From Serratia entomophila (GTDB lineage Bacteria > Pseudomonadota > Gammaproteobacteria > Enterobacterales > Enterobacteriaceae): a stretch of 64,000 bases of DNA. Shown here piece after piece: positions 1-9,263 of this stretch. The stretch spans positions 1,612,001 through 1,676,000 of the forward strand of contig NZ_CP082787.1 in assembly GCF_021462285.1 (NCBI RefSeq). Reading direction: 5' to 3'. The position numbers and the translations under genes were made by a program. Every line of letters starts with the position of its first letter. Within the stretch, counting starts at the first letter, position 1. The notes below the pieces were generated by a model, which worked only from the letters and a program-made list of their open reading frames with translations, did not search any database and was not told where the DNA came from.

Positions 1-396
1 GATGGGCGTGGTGACCGATTTAGGCATGATCGACGCGGCGATCTCCGGCGTGGCGCCCATCCAGAGCGCAATGGTGCCACCGCTGATCATGGCGGTCATG
101 CTGCCGATAAAACACACCGCGATGATCGATTTCCAGCGGGCGCGGATCTGGTGCAATTGCTCGTACAGCGGGAAGGCCAGCGCCACCACCGCCGGCTGCA
201 GCAGGTCGTTGAGAATTTTGCTGCCCTGAAAATAGCGTTCGTAAGGAATGCCGGTCAGCAGCAGCAAAGGAATAATCACCGCCATGGAGACCAGCAGGGG
301 ATTGAGCAGCGGCATGTTCAGCCACTGCGCCAGCCGGCGGGCGGCAAAGTAAACCGCCAGCGTCAGCGGCAATGACCACCAGATTTCATGGATCAT
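1..396 (-). CDS. yohK: YohK/LrgB-family inner-membrane protein (3' end beyond the window)
   Basis: The minus-strand frame starting at the ATG at 396 reads [20 protein letters not shown] and continues open to base 1, so about 132 N-terminal residues are present and the C-terminus lies outside. Hydrophobic segments and the stretch around KSVTTPI (end of the visible part) fit the LrgB/CidB/YohK family, membrane proteins linked to murein hydrolase or metabolite export control. The start overlaps the stop of yohJ by ATGA, so the two are translationally coupled, as is usual for LrgA-LrgB pairs. Physiological role in enterics is poorly defined. Confidence 0.85.
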   Translation of the reverse strand, partial: MIHEIWWSLPLTLAVYFAARRLAQWLNMPLLNPLLVSMAVIIPLLLLTGIPYERYFQGSKILNDLLQPAVVALAFPLYEQLHQIRARWKSIIAVCFIGSMTAMISGGTIALWMGATPEIAASIMPKSVTTPI

Positions 397-791
397 TTCT
401 TGTCCTCCGGTTTGCCGGCAATGCGCCGTTCGCGGTGGAAATAGTGTGAGGTATAGCCGACCACCACTAGCACCATCAGCGTGCTGATAAGGCAGGAAAA
501 CACCAGCGGGCCGAGGTGTTCGACGATCTGATCGTAGTATTTCATCACGCCTACGCCGATCGGCACGAACAGCAGCACCATATAGCGGATCAGCAGATGG
601 CAGCCGGGTTTGACCCATTTTGCCGGCAGAATTTGGCTGGAAAGCAGGGCGAACAGCAGCAGCATGCCGATGATGCTGCCGGGAATGGCGATCGGCAGCA
701 GCAGCGCCGCTGCGTTGCCGATAAACAAGCAGAGATAGATAAGGGCGATTGCCCTCAGATATTTCCAGCAAAGCCTAAACACGTTGGCCAT
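393..791 (-). CDS. yohJ: YohJ/LrgA (CidA)-family inner-membrane protein
   Basis: A 132-residue protein with about four hydrophobic segments and a charged C-terminal tail ([14 protein letters not shown]), the size and profile of the LrgA/CidA/YohJ holin-like family. It precedes yohK with a 4-base ATGA overlap, so both form one operon. The start at 791 has a GAAGGG Shine-Dalgarno. The family is discussed as holin-like or as small-metabolite transporters; nothing in the sequence decides between these. Confidence 0.85.
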   Translation of the reverse strand: MANVFRLCWKYLRAIALIYLCLFIGNAAALLLPIAIPGSIIGMLLLFALLSSQILPAKWVKPGCHLLIRYMVLLFVPIGVGVMKYYDQIVEHLGPLVFSCLISTLMVLVVVGYTSHYFHRERRIAGKPEDKK

Positions 792-928
792 AACCCTTCC
801 CGCTTAATTGATGTATTCATCATACAATTAAACTGTGAGCCATGCCACAGATCGCACCATGAATTCTCGCTATGCCCGCCATGCCGTTTTGGCGGGTTGA
901 CAGCTTGCGATAAGTGTAGCGCGCCCGG

Positions 929-2146
929 TTATTCTGCGCCTTCGGCCACCGCCGCCGGGTGCCGCGCCAGCCGGTGCCCGAGGAAAAAGAACAGCAGGCT
1001 GAACAAGGTGGCGGCTATCAGCATGACAAACATCAGCTGCGGCGCGGCATAGCTGAGCAGTAGGCCGCAAAGCACCGGATTGACGGCGCCGCCCAACGCG
1101 CTGAGATTTTGCACGCCGTAGTAGCTGCCTTTGAGGTGCTGCGGGGCGATAAAATCGATGAACATGTATTCCACCGGGATAACGATAATTTCCCCCAGGG
1201 TAAACACCGCCATCGCCGCCATCCACAGCCAGACCGACTGGCCGGCCAGCATAAAGCCGAGCAGGCCGACGATAAAGAACAGGGTGCCCAGCACCAGCCA
1301 GCGCAGCATGTTTTCCTGGCGCATGCCGCGGCTGAGCAGGTACTGCAGGGCGATCACGATGCCGGCGTTGACGATCATCACCAGCCCGATGATTTTATAG
1401 GCGAATTCTGCGCTGGAGACGGTGATGAGGTATTGCGACAGGTAGCCGGTGAACTGGCCGAACACCACCGCGCCCAGGGTGCTGCCGAGGGTGAAGTAAA
1501 TCAGCCGCCGATCGTTGCGCAGGATGGCCAGCGTCTGGCGGAAATTGGGCAGTGCGGCTCCGGTTGCGGCAGCGGCGGCCGGCGGTTGCGGCGGTTGGCG
1601 GCGCAAACGCAGGCTCAGCGTCGCCACGGTCAGCAGCGCCAGGCCGCCCGAAAGGTAGAACGGCAGCAGCGGGCTGAACCCGGCCACCATCACCCCCAGC
1701 GAGGAGCCTATGGCCCAGCCGACGTTCACCAGCGTGTAGTTGACGGAAAAGGCCTTGATGCGCAGTTCCACCGGCAGCCAGTCGGCGAAGCAGGCCTTGA
1801 TGGTAATGCTCAACACTGAATAGCAGGTGTGCAAGATGGCCAGCACCACGATGGCGCCGCCGGGGCGCGGGATCCAGGGAATAGCGAAGAAGCTCAGCGC
1901 GAACAGCAGGATCGACAGCAGAATCAGCCGGTTCTTGCTGAATTTGTCCACCAGATAGCCGCCGTACAGGCTGGCGATAATGCCGATCGCCAGGCTGACG
2001 CCCAGTATGATCCCCACGCTTTTCGGCAGCAGCTGGAAATGCCCGGTCAGGTAGATGGTGATAAACGGCAGCGTAACGCCGCGGCCGATGGTCAGCACCA
2101 GCGAGCTGGCCAGCAAGGCGTTGATCAGCGGTGGGAATCCCTTCAT
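929..2146 (-). CDS. ydeE: MFS transporter, YdeE-like
   Basis: A 405-residue, 12-helix major facilitator. The N-terminus (LLASSLVLTIGRGVTLPF, residues 10-27) and the ITIKACFADWLP and GEIIVIPVEYMFIDFIAP segments closely follow E. coli YdeE, an inner-membrane exporter for which dipeptide efflux has been proposed. The ATG at 2146 places the first helix correctly; longer overlapping frames are shadows. It is monocistronic, about 140 bases upstream of yohJ on the same strand. Substrate here is unknown; the symbol is by similarity only. Confidence 0.75.
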   Translation of the reverse strand: MKGFPPLINALLASSLVLTIGRGVTLPFITIYLTGHFQLLPKSVGIILGVSLAIGIIASLYGGYLVDKFSKNRLILLSILLFALSFFAIPWIPRPGGAIVVLAILHTCYSVLSITIKACFADWLPVELRIKAFSVNYTLVNVGWAIGSSLGVMVAGFSPLLPFYLSGGLALLTVATLSLRLRRQPPQPPAAAAATGAALPNFRQTLAILRNDRRLIYFTLGSTLGAVVFGQFTGYLSQYLITVSSAEFAYKIIGLVMIVNAGIVIALQYLLSRGMRQENMLRWLVLGTLFFIVGLLGFMLAGQSVWLWMAAMAVFTLGEIIVIPVEYMFIDFIAPQHLKGSYYGVQNLSALGGAVNPVLCGLLLSYAAPQLMFVMLIAATLFSLLFFFLGHRLARHPAAVAEGAE

Positions 2147-2238
2147 GTTGAGCCTGTTTATGCATACAGTAATTAAGCGATGTTGATAACATAGCCTATT
2201 TTGGCCAACAGGGAAGAGGAATAAGCGCTAATTGTTTG

Positions 2239-2265
2239 AAAAAAAGAGGCTGCGTCGGCAGCCTC
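2239..2265 (-). terminator. Rho-independent terminator of the sugar-binding protein gene
   Basis: On the minus strand an 8-bp perfect stem GAGGCTGC/GCAGCCTC with a 4-base loop is followed by seven T. It lies 14 bases after the stop codon at 2279. Confidence 0.85.
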
Positions 2266-2278
2266 TGGCAAAGCGCGG

Positions 2279-3349
2279 TTATTTGCCGTTTTTGGCCTGC
2301 AGCGTGGCGAACCACGGCTGAATGAAGTCGTTGCTGGTGCCCCAACCGGGGATGATTTTCGCCAGCCCGGCGACGTTGACCGGCCCCGGCTGCGCAACCA
2401 GCAGCGCCTGCGGAATGGCGGCCGCCTTAAATTGGTAGGTAGCCGGCGTCGCTTCGCCGGCGATCTTGTTGGCCACCAGCCGCAGGTTGACCGCGCCGAT
2501 AAGCTTCGGATCCACCGCAACGCTGACCCGCCACGGGCTGTTGGCTTCGCGCATCAGTTGCAGATCCTGGTTGGAAATGTCGATGCTGTACAGCTTGATC
2601 TCGGTACGGCCGTTTTCCTTCAACGCTTTGTAGGCGCCCTGAGCAAAGGCGTCCCAGGTGCCCCAGATGGCGTCGATTTTGCCTTTCGGGTATTTCGCCA
2701 GCACCGCGCCCACCTTGTTGGCGGTGTCGCCCTGCACGTCGGACGATACCGCACCTATGGATTCCAGTTCATGGATGCCCGGGTTCTGCTTCAGCAATTG
2801 CTGATAGGCGGCCTGGCGGCGCTCCATCGGCGGGAAGCCGGCCACCCACAGTTTGATGATGTTGGCTTTGCCGTTAAAGTCTTTGATCAACTGGCCGAAG
2901 GATTCGTTGGCCAGCGAGGCGTCGTCCTGCTGCGAAACGGTTACGCCGGGAATGCTGCCGCTGACGTCGGTATCAAATGCCGAAACGGCGATGCCGGCCG
3001 CAGCAATGCGTTTTACCAAATCGGTGGAATAGGGCGCTCGCCCCTGCGAGAGGATGATGCCGTCGTATTTCTGGCTGATGGCCTGGTTGACGAAGTCCTG
3101 GAAGCGGGCGTCGTCGCCGTTGCTGAGGAAGGTATCCACCTTAAAGCCCAGCTTGCGGCCTTCCTGAATGGCGCCGGCCAGAAACTGGGTGGTGTTGTCG
3201 TCGGAACCCAGGTTGCGGATCACTGCGATGCGTATTTGGCCCTGATGTTGGGCAATGGCGGCCGGCAGCGGTGCGGCGCTTTCTGCAGCGAACAGTGGCG
3301 CAGCGGTCAGCAGGCCGAGGGCCAGCAGCGAAGTCTTGAGGTTTTTCAT
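2279..3349 (-). CDS. Periplasmic sugar-binding protein (RbsB/type I SBP family), orphan
   Basis: Start chosen at the ATG at 3349, which has a GGAG site and begins a typical signal peptide (MKNLKTSLLALGLLTAAPLF, cut near AAES). This removes 18 non-conserved residues from the longest frame and leaves 356. The mature part carries the type I periplasmic binding-protein pattern: IRIAVIRNLGSDD, DGIILSQG, VSAFDTDV, and a hinge region near DAIWGTWDAFAQG, as in ribose/galactose-type binding proteins. No ABC ATPase or permease gene is adjacent; it is flanked by an MFS gene and metG. It may work with a distant transporter or a chemoreceptor. Ligand unknown. Confidence 0.8.
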   Translation of the reverse strand: MKNLKTSLLALGLLTAAPLFAAESAAPLPAAIAQHQGQIRIAVIRNLGSDDNTTQFLAGAIQEGRKLGFKVDTFLSNGDDARFQDFVNQAISQKYDGIILSQGRAPYSTDLVKRIAAAGIAVSAFDTDVSGSIPGVTVSQQDDASLANESFGQLIKDFNGKANIIKLWVAGFPPMERRQAAYQQLLKQNPGIHELESIGAVSSDVQGDTANKVGAVLAKYPKGKIDAIWGTWDAFAQGAYKALKENGRTEIKLYSIDISNQDLQLMREANSPWRVSVAVDPKLIGAVNLRLVANKIAGEATPATYQFKAAAIPQALLVAQPGPVNVAGLAKIIPGWGTSNDFIQPWFATLQAKNGK

Positions 3350-3536
3350 TATTATTGGCTCCAAAAACAGGTGAGAACGATCCCGGGTGGCGGCTTCAAG
3401 CATACGAGCATATAGCAGTCTTGCTGTCTGGACGTCTATTTGTTGTGTCGGAGCATCATAACCAGATACGGCGGGCTAAGGGAACAGCCGGGTTATGACT
3501 TTTTGCAGGCGCTTATAACTTTTGGTGCGGCGGGCA

Positions 3537-3563
3537 ATAAAAAGGGCCGAGCAAGCTCGACCC
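3537..3563 (-). terminator. Rho-independent terminator of metG
   Basis: On the minus strand GGGTCGAGC and GCTCGGCCC form a 9-bp stem with one T-G wobble and a two-base centre, followed by TTTTTATT. It sits about 20 bases beyond the metG stop. Confidence 0.8.
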
Positions 3564-3584
3564 TTGAAGAGAGGCACGAGGCGG

Positions 3585-5612
3585 TTATTTCACCTGCATG
3601 CCCGGCAGTGCGCCGCTGTCGGGGCTGAGCAGGAAGATTTCTTTTCCGCCCGGGCCGGCCGCCATCACCATGCCTTCGGAGACGCCGAAGCGCATTTTAC
3701 GCGGCGCCAGGTTGGCCACCATGATGGTCAAGCGGCCTTCCAGCGCTTTCGGGTCCGGATAGGCTGAGCGAATGCCGGAGAAGATCTGGCGCGATTCGCC
3801 GCCCAGATCCAGCTGCAGCTTCAGCAGCTTGTCGGAACCTTCGACAAAGTCGGCGCTCTTGATCAGCGCGATGCGCATGTCGACCTTGGCGAAATCGTCA
3901 AAGCTGATGGTGTCCTGAATAGGATCCTCGGCCAGCGGGCCGGTCACCGGTTTGGCGGCGGCCATGTCTTCTTTCGAGGCGTTGACCATTTCATTCACCT
4001 TGTCGAGATCAATACGATTGAACAAGGCTTTGAACGCGTTGACCTGATGGTCCAGCAGAGGTTGCTGGATGGCGTCCCAGCTCAGCTCGGCGTTGAGGAA
4101 GGCCTCGGCGCGTTCGGTCAGCGACGGCAGCACCGGCTTCAGGTAGGTCATCAGCACGCGGAACAGGTTGATGCCCATCGAGCAGATAGCCTGCAGGTCG
4201 GCGTCGCGGCCTTCTTCCTTCGCGACCACCCACGGCGCTTGCTCATCCACATAGCGGTTGGCCAGATCGGCCAGCGCCATGATTTCGCGGATGGCGCGGC
4301 TGGATTCGCGGCTGGCGTAGGCGTCGGCAATGCTTTCCGCCGCATCGACGAAAGTTTGGTACAGCGCCGGGTCGGCCAGCTTGTCGGCCAGTTGGCCGCC
4401 GAAACGCTTGCTGATAAAGCCGGCGTTGCGCGAAGCCAGGTTCACCACTTTGTTGACGATGTCGGCGTTCACGCGCTGTACGAAGTCTTCCAGGTTAAGG
4501 TCGATATCGTCGATGCGCGAAGACAGCTTGGCGGCGTAGTAATAACGCAGGCAGTCGGCATCCAGATGCTGCAGATAGGTGCCGGCCTTGATAAAGGTGC
4601 CGCGCGATTTGGACATCTTGGCGCCGTTTACCGTCACGTAGCCGTGCACGAACAGGTTGGTAGGCTTGCGGAAGCCGCTGCCTTCCAGCATTGCCGGCCA
4701 GAACAGGCTGTGGAAATAGACGATGTCTTTGCCGATAAAGTGATACAGCTCGGTGCTGGAGTCTTTACGCCAGAATTCGTCAAAGTCCAGGTCGCCGCGC
4801 TTGTCGCACAGGTTTTTGAACGAACCCATGTAGCCGATAGGCGCATCCAGCCAAACATAGAAGTATTTGCCCGGCGCATCCGGGATTTCAAAGCCGAAAT
4901 AAGGCGCATCGCGGGAGATATCCCATTGCTGCAGGCCAGATTCGAACCACTCTTGCATCTTGTTCGCCACCTGCTCTTGCAGCGCGCCGGAGCGGGTCCA
5001 GGCTTGCAGCATGGCGCTGAATTCAGGCAGATCGAAGAAGAAGTGCTCGGAATCGCGCATCACCGGCGTGGCGCCGGACACGACGGATTTCGGATCGATA
5101 AGTTCGGTCGGGCTGTAGGTTGAGCCGCACACTTCGCAGTTGTCGCCATATTGATCCGGCGACTTGCACTTCGGACAGGTGCCCTTCACGAAGCGATCCG
5201 GCAGGAACATGCCTTTCTCCGGATCGTACAACTGCGAGATGGTGCGGTTCTTGATGAAGCCGTTTTCTTTCAGGCGACCGTAAATCAGGTTCGACAGCTC
5301 ACGGTTTTCATCGCTATGGGTTGAATGATAGTTGTCATAGCTGATGCCAAACCCGGCGAAATCCTGTTGGTGCTCCCGGCTCATTTCCGCGATCATTTCT
5401 TCCGGCTTGATGCCCATCTGCTGCGCTTTCAGCATGATTGGCGTGCCGTGCGCGTCGTCCGCACAGATGAAATGAACCTCGTTGCCGCGCATTCGTTGGT
5501 AACGAACCCAGATATCCGCCTGGATGTGCTCGAGCATGTGGCCGAGATGGATGGAACCATTTGCGTACGGTAGCGCGCACGTCACCAATAATTTTTTCGC
5601 GACTTGAGCCAT
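3585..5612 (-). CDS. metG: Methionyl-tRNA synthetase
   Basis: A 675-residue class I aminoacyl-tRNA synthetase that charges tRNA-Met in the cytosol. Visible hallmarks are the HIGH-type motif HLGH (residues 22-25), a CPKC...CEVC zinc knuckle in the connecting insertion (about 146-162), the KMSKS loop (332-336), and a C-terminal EMAP/tRNA-binding-like dimerisation domain ([20 protein letters not shown] onward). Length and sequence match the enterobacterial enzyme. It is divergent from mrp, with about 160 bases between the two starts, as in E. coli. Confidence 0.98.
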   Translation of the reverse strand: MAQVAKKLLVTCALPYANGSIHLGHMLEHIQADIWVRYQRMRGNEVHFICADDAHGTPIMLKAQQMGIKPEEMIAEMSREHQQDFAGFGISYDNYHSTHSDENRELSNLIYGRLKENGFIKNRTISQLYDPEKGMFLPDRFVKGTCPKCKSPDQYGDNCEVCGSTYSPTELIDPKSVVSGATPVMRDSEHFFFDLPEFSAMLQAWTRSGALQEQVANKMQEWFESGLQQWDISRDAPYFGFEIPDAPGKYFYVWLDAPIGYMGSFKNLCDKRGDLDFDEFWRKDSSTELYHFIGKDIVYFHSLFWPAMLEGSGFRKPTNLFVHGYVTVNGAKMSKSRGTFIKAGTYLQHLDADCLRYYYAAKLSSRIDDIDLNLEDFVQRVNADIVNKVVNLASRNAGFISKRFGGQLADKLADPALYQTFVDAAESIADAYASRESSRAIREIMALADLANRYVDEQAPWVVAKEEGRDADLQAICSMGINLFRVLMTYLKPVLPSLTERAEAFLNAELSWDAIQQPLLDHQVNAFKALFNRIDLDKVNEMVNASKEDMAAAKPVTGPLAEDPIQDTISFDDFAKVDMRIALIKSADFVEGSDKLLKLQLDLGGESRQIFSGIRSAYPDPKALEGRLTIMVANLAPRKMRFGVSEGMVMAAGPGGKEIFLLSPDSGALPGMQVK

Positions 5613-5771
5613 AGTGAGAACTTGGTTTCTGTAGTAAATAAAAGGGCCTTCGATGTTAACCGATCGCGCCCCTCGCTGCTAGGGCGGTTTCTTGCAGGTT
5701 ATGCGCGCCAGGCGCCGGGCAGTTCTGGTATGCTTAGCCGGAAGCGACTCATTCAAAATCAAGGAGCCGGG

Positions 5772-6884
5772 ATGAACGCAAAATCCCCCGAGCAGACCAA
5801 CCCCGAAGTTCTGCGTGCCCTGGTGACCGGTGTACTGGCCGCCTTTGAACACCCGACGTTAAAAAACAACCTGACCGCGCTGAAGGCCATTCATCACTGC
5901 GCGCTGTTGGACAATGTGCTGCACATTGAATTGACCCTGCCGTTCGCCTGGCAGAGCGGCTTTGAGGCGTTGCAGGAAAGCGTTAGCGCCGAATTGCTGC
6001 GTGTGACCGGCGCGGGCGCCATCGACTGGAAGCTGAAGCATGACATCACCACGCTGAAGCGCGCCAACGATCAGCCCGGCATCAAAGGCGTGCGCAACAT
6101 CATCGCCGTCAGCTCCGGCAAGGGCGGGGTGGGCAAATCCAGCACCGCCGTCAATCTGGCGCTGGCGTTGGCCGCCGAAGGCGCCAGGGTCGGCATTCTG
6201 GACGCCGACATCTATGGCCCATCGATCCCTAATATGCTGGGCACCGAACACGAGCGCCCGACCTCGCCGGACGGCCAGCACATGGCGCCGATCATGGCGC
6301 ACGGCCTGGCCACCAACTCCATCGGCTACCTGGTCACCGACGATAACGCCATGGTCTGGCGCGGCCCGATGGCCAGCAAGGCGCTGATGCAGCTGCTGCA
6401 GGATACGCTGTGGCCGGATCTGGATTACCTGGTGCTGGACATGCCGCCGGGCACTGGCGACATCCAGCTGACGCTGTCGCAAAACATTCCGGTGACCGGC
6501 GCGCTGGTGGTCACCACGCCGCAGGACATCGCGCTGTTGGACGCCGCCAAGGGCATCGTGATGTTCGAGAAGGTGCACGTGCCGGTATTGGGCATCGTGG
6601 AAAACATGAGCGTGCATATTTGCAGCAACTGCGGTCACCACGAGCCGGTCTTCGGCACCGGCGGCGCGGAGAAGCTGGTGAAGAAATACAACAGCCGCCT
6701 GTTGGGGCAGATGCCGCTGCATATCTCGCTGCGTGAAGATCTGGATCGCGGGGAGCCGACGGTCATCAGCCGGCCGGACAGCGAATTCGCCGAGATGTAT
6801 CGCCAGCTCGCCGGCCGGGTAGCGGCCCAGATGTACTGGCAGGGCGATGCCATCCCGACGGAAATCTCGTTCCGCGCGCTGTAG
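5772..6884 (+). CDS. mrp: Iron-sulfur cluster carrier ATPase Mrp/ApbC
   Basis: The start at 5772 has an AAGGAG site 6 bases upstream; the frame is open further upstream but without family similarity. The 370-residue protein has an N-terminal MIP18/DUF59-type region, the deviant Walker A SGKGGVGKS (about residues 114-122), the DADIYGPS switch, and CSNC (near residue 284), which with a partner subunit would hold a bridging 4Fe-4S cluster. The family loads or stores Fe-S clusters for apoproteins in the cytosol. It is followed by its own terminator. Confidence 0.95.
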   Translation: MNAKSPEQTNPEVLRALVTGVLAAFEHPTLKNNLTALKAIHHCALLDNVLHIELTLPFAWQSGFEALQESVSAELLRVTGAGAIDWKLKHDITTLKRANDQPGIKGVRNIIAVSSGKGGVGKSSTAVNLALALAAEGARVGILDADIYGPSIPNMLGTEHERPTSPDGQHMAPIMAHGLATNSIGYLVTDDNAMVWRGPMASKALMQLLQDTLWPDLDYLVLDMPPGTGDIQLTLSQNIPVTGALVVTTPQDIALLDAAKGIVMFEKVHVPVLGIVENMSVHICSNCGHHEPVFGTGGAEKLVKKYNSRLLGQMPLHISLREDLDRGEPTVISRPDSEFAEMYRQLAGRVAAQMYWQGDAIPTEISFRAL

Positions 6885-6904
6885 TTTTATTGAGTGAAAA
6901 GATA

Positions 6905-6930
6905 AATCCCGGGCGACCGGGATTTTTTTT
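6905..6930 (+). terminator. Rho-independent terminator of mrp
   Basis: AATCCCGG and CCGGGATT form an 8-bp perfect stem around a GCGA loop, followed by a run of eight T. It also overlaps the end of the convergent PAP2 gene. Confidence 0.9.
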
Positions 6931-7582
6931 AGCGGGCCGCGTTGCCGGCGGGGCGGTAGGCCACCGGTGCGGCTAGGTGCAGGTCTTCGCGGGTGAAGGG
7001 TTTTTCTACCGGCGCAATGCTCACCGCGATAAATTCCAGCAGGCCCTGAGTGGGGGCCGCGGTGCCGTTATTGATCAACACCATGGGCAGCAGCAGGGCG
7101 GCTGCGATTTTGCGGTAGGAGAGGCGCGGCGGCGGAACATTGCGCTGCAGCCACAAGAAGGTGCTGCTGACGATAAAGCCCAGCGCCAGGCCGGTGACCA
7201 CTTCAGAGACGGAGTGCACGTGGATGGCCAGCCGCGAATAGCCGATCAGCAACGCCAGCGCATAGCCGCACAGCACGGCGATTTTGCGCACGTTTGCGGA
7301 GTAGCGCCCGGTCAGCAGCCAAAGCATTACCGGCCAGATGCTGGCGGAGAGCGCCGAATGCCCGCTGAAACCGGTGAAGTCAAGTTCGCGAATGCCGATG
7401 CCCCAACCCATAAACGCCAGTTTGGAAGCGCAGACGATGCCGCCGACGCCGCCGAACAGCAATATCCATTGCCAGGTTTGTTTCCAGGTAGGGTAGGCGA
7501 AAATCAAAATGGCGAAAATAATGATGCCGGAAGGCAGCAGCAGCATGCTGTCGCCAAAAAAGGTCAGGGAATACCAATTCAT
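6929..7582 (-). CDS. PAP2-family membrane phosphatase
   Basis: A 217-residue inner-membrane protein with several hydrophobic helices. PAP2 signature pieces are KLAFMGWGIGIRELDF (motif 1 region), FSGHSALSA (motif 2, PSGH-like) and SRLAIHVHSVSE (motif 3, SR-x5-H-x3-E). The family dephosphorylates lipid phosphates such as undecaprenyl pyrophosphate or phosphatidylglycerol phosphate. The last motif-3 position, usually Asp, is Glu here, and motif 1 ends in RELDF rather than RP. The hydrophobic core continues to a soluble tail rich in Pro and Ala. No good Shine-Dalgarno precedes the ATG at 7582. It is convergent with mrp. Substrate unknown. Confidence 0.75.
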   Translation of the reverse strand: MNWYSLTFFGDSMLLLPSGIIIFAILIFAYPTWKQTWQWILLFGGVGGIVCASKLAFMGWGIGIRELDFTGFSGHSALSASIWPVMLWLLTGRYSANVRKIAVLCGYALALLIGYSRLAIHVHSVSEVVTGLALGFIVSSTFLWLQRNVPPPRLSYRKIAAALLLPMVLINNGTAAPTQGLLEFIAVSIAPVEKPFTREDLHLAAPVAYRPAGNAAR

Positions 7583-7813
7583 TAGGGAAAAACCTGAGTA
7601 AAAACAAATGGAAATATCGTCTGCACAATGAACTCAAAGGGTATAGGCCGCCAACGGGCCGTTAGGGAATACCGAAAATCTTACCCTGCGCGCTGTTAAA
7701 TAAGTAGTGTAAAAGTTCTGAAAACCCGACGAGCGCCCGCTGGGGGAGGTTACTCGCGCATCGCAGGCCGCCGGCTCCAACGCTAAAAGCTGGCGCAAAG
7801 CCCGCTGACTCCC

Positions 7814-7819
7814 TATAAT
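7814..7819 (+). promoter_or_regulatory. Candidate -10 box for udk
   Basis: A perfect TATAAT lies about 50 bases upstream of the udk start. The 16-18-base window upstream holds no good -35 hexamer, so this is a weak call. Confidence 0.3.
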
Positions 7820-7871
7820 TGTCGCGTTTTAGTTCCCCCCCTTCACACTACGAAATCAGGTCTTTAATTTT

Positions 7872-8513
7872 ATGACTGACAAGCCGCATCAGTGCGTCAT
7901 TATTGGTATAGCTGGCGCATCTGCCTCCGGAAAAAGCCTCATTGCCAGTACGTTATATCGTGAACTCCGCGACCAGGTAGGCGATGAACATATCGGCGTG
8001 ATCCCTGAAGACAGTTATTACAAAGACCAAACGCATCTGACCATGGAAGAACGGGTCAAAACCAACTACGACCACCCGAGCGCCATGGACCACAACCTGC
8101 TGTTTCAGCATCTGCAAATGCTGAAGTCAGGCAAGGCGATAGAGCTGCCGTTGTACAGCTATACCGAACATACGCGTAAGAAAGAGACCGTTCATCTGGA
8201 ACCGAAGAAGGTCATCATTTTGGAAGGGATCCTGCTGTTGACCGATATCCGCCTGCGCCAGGAAATGAACTTCTCCATCTTCGTCGACACGCCGCTGGAT
8301 ATTTGCCTGATGCGCCGCATGAAGCGCGACGTGAATGAACGCGGCCGCTCTATGGACTCGGTGATGGCCCAATACCAGAAAACCGTGCGCCCGATGTTCC
8401 TGCAGTTTATTGAGCCTTCCAAGCAATATGCCGACATTATCGTGCCGCGCGGCGGCAAGAACCGCATCGCGATCGATATTCTGAAAGCCAAAATCAGCCA
8501 ATTCTTTGAATAA
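7872..8513 (+). CDS. udk: Uridine kinase
   Basis: A 213-residue cytosolic kinase that phosphorylates uridine and cytidine with GTP or ATP in pyrimidine salvage. The P-loop GASASGKS spans residues 15-22, followed by [11 protein letters not shown], the nucleoside-binding [13 protein letters not shown] segment and [18 protein letters not shown]. Length is standard for the enterobacterial enzyme. It precedes dcd and asmA in the order found in E. coli. Confidence 0.97.
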   Translation: MTDKPHQCVIIGIAGASASGKSLIASTLYRELRDQVGDEHIGVIPEDSYYKDQTHLTMEERVKTNYDHPSAMDHNLLFQHLQMLKSGKAIELPLYSYTEHTRKKETVHLEPKKVIILEGILLLTDIRLRQEMNFSIFVDTPLDICLMRRMKRDVNERGRSMDSVMAQYQKTVRPMFLQFIEPSKQYADIIVPRGGKNRIAIDILKAKISQFFE

Positions 8514-8524
8514 TGCCGCTTAAC

Positions 8525-8549
8525 GGCCGGAAAACCTGGCTTTCCGGCC
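8525..8549. repeat. Hairpin between udk and dcd
   Basis: GGCCGGAAA and TTTCCGGCC form a perfect 9-bp inverted repeat with a 7-base loop just after the udk stop. No T-run follows, so it is more likely an RNA-stabilising or factor-dependent end than a classic terminator. Confidence 0.5.
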
Positions 8550-8637
8550 CGCGGCCAACTATTTGCACCCTGGCGTAGACCTTTCGCCCGTTGTGTGGCA
8601 ATTTTTGTTTAGTTACGCGCTTTGATGGAGAAAAAAG

Positions 8638-9219
8638 ATGAGACTGTGCGACCGCGATATAGAAGCCTGGCTGGATAGCGAAAAACTGGTGATTTCACCG
8701 CGTCCGCCGATTGAGCGCATCAACGGGGCCACAGTGGATGTCCGTTTGGGCAACCAGTTCCGCGTGTTTCGCGGCCATACCGCCGCCTTTATCGATCTCA
8801 GCGGCCCCAAGGACGAAGTCAGCGCGGCGCTGGATCGCGTAATGAGCGACGAAATCGTCTTGCCGGAAGGCGAGGCCTTTTTCCTGCATCCGGGAGAATT
8901 GGCGCTGGCGGTGACGCTCGAATCCGTCACGCTGCCCAACGATTTGGTCGGCTGGCTGGATGGCCGCTCTTCCCTGGCGCGTTTGGGCCTGATGGTCCAC
9001 GTTACCGCCCACCGCATCGATCCCGGCTGGCAGGGGCGCATCGTGCTGGAGTTCTATAATTCAGGTAAGTTGCCGCTGGCGTTACGCCCGGGCATGCTGA
9101 TCGGCGCGTTGAGTTTCGAACCGCTATCCGGGCCGGCCGCTCGTCCTTACAACAGCCGCCAGGACGCCAAATACCGCGATCAGCAGGGTGCAGTGGCCAG
9201 TCGAATCGACAAGGACTAA
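8638..9219 (+). CDS. dcd: dCTP deaminase
   Basis: A 193-residue enzyme that deaminates dCTP to dUTP in dTMP synthesis and acts as a trimer. The conserved block [20 protein letters not shown] followed by [15 protein letters not shown] contains the substrate-contacting Arg/Ser residues and the catalytic Glu of IVLEF (near 138). The start at 8638 has a GGAG site. It lies between udk and asmA; the latter starts 45 bases downstream, so the two are probably co-transcribed. Confidence 0.97.
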   Translation: MRLCDRDIEAWLDSEKLVISPRPPIERINGATVDVRLGNQFRVFRGHTAAFIDLSGPKDEVSAALDRVMSDEIVLPEGEAFFLHPGELALAVTLESVTLPNDLVGWLDGRSSLARLGLMVHVTAHRIDPGWQGRIVLEFYNSGKLPLALRPGMLIGALSFEPLSGPAARPYNSRQDAKYRDQQGAVASRIDKD

Positions 9220-9263
9220 TGGCGCTGGAAGCACTGTCGGTGTGGCGCTGACAAGAGGGTGGC

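Noticed and set aside
875..896. CCCGCC/GGCGGG hairpin downstream of the MFS gene
   Set aside because: Short 6-bp stem with a 10-base loop and no T-run on the coding strand; too weak to call a terminator.
4047..5123. 358-residue antisense frame within metG
   Set aside because: It is a shadow of the metG reading frame and has no ribosome site or recognisable domain.
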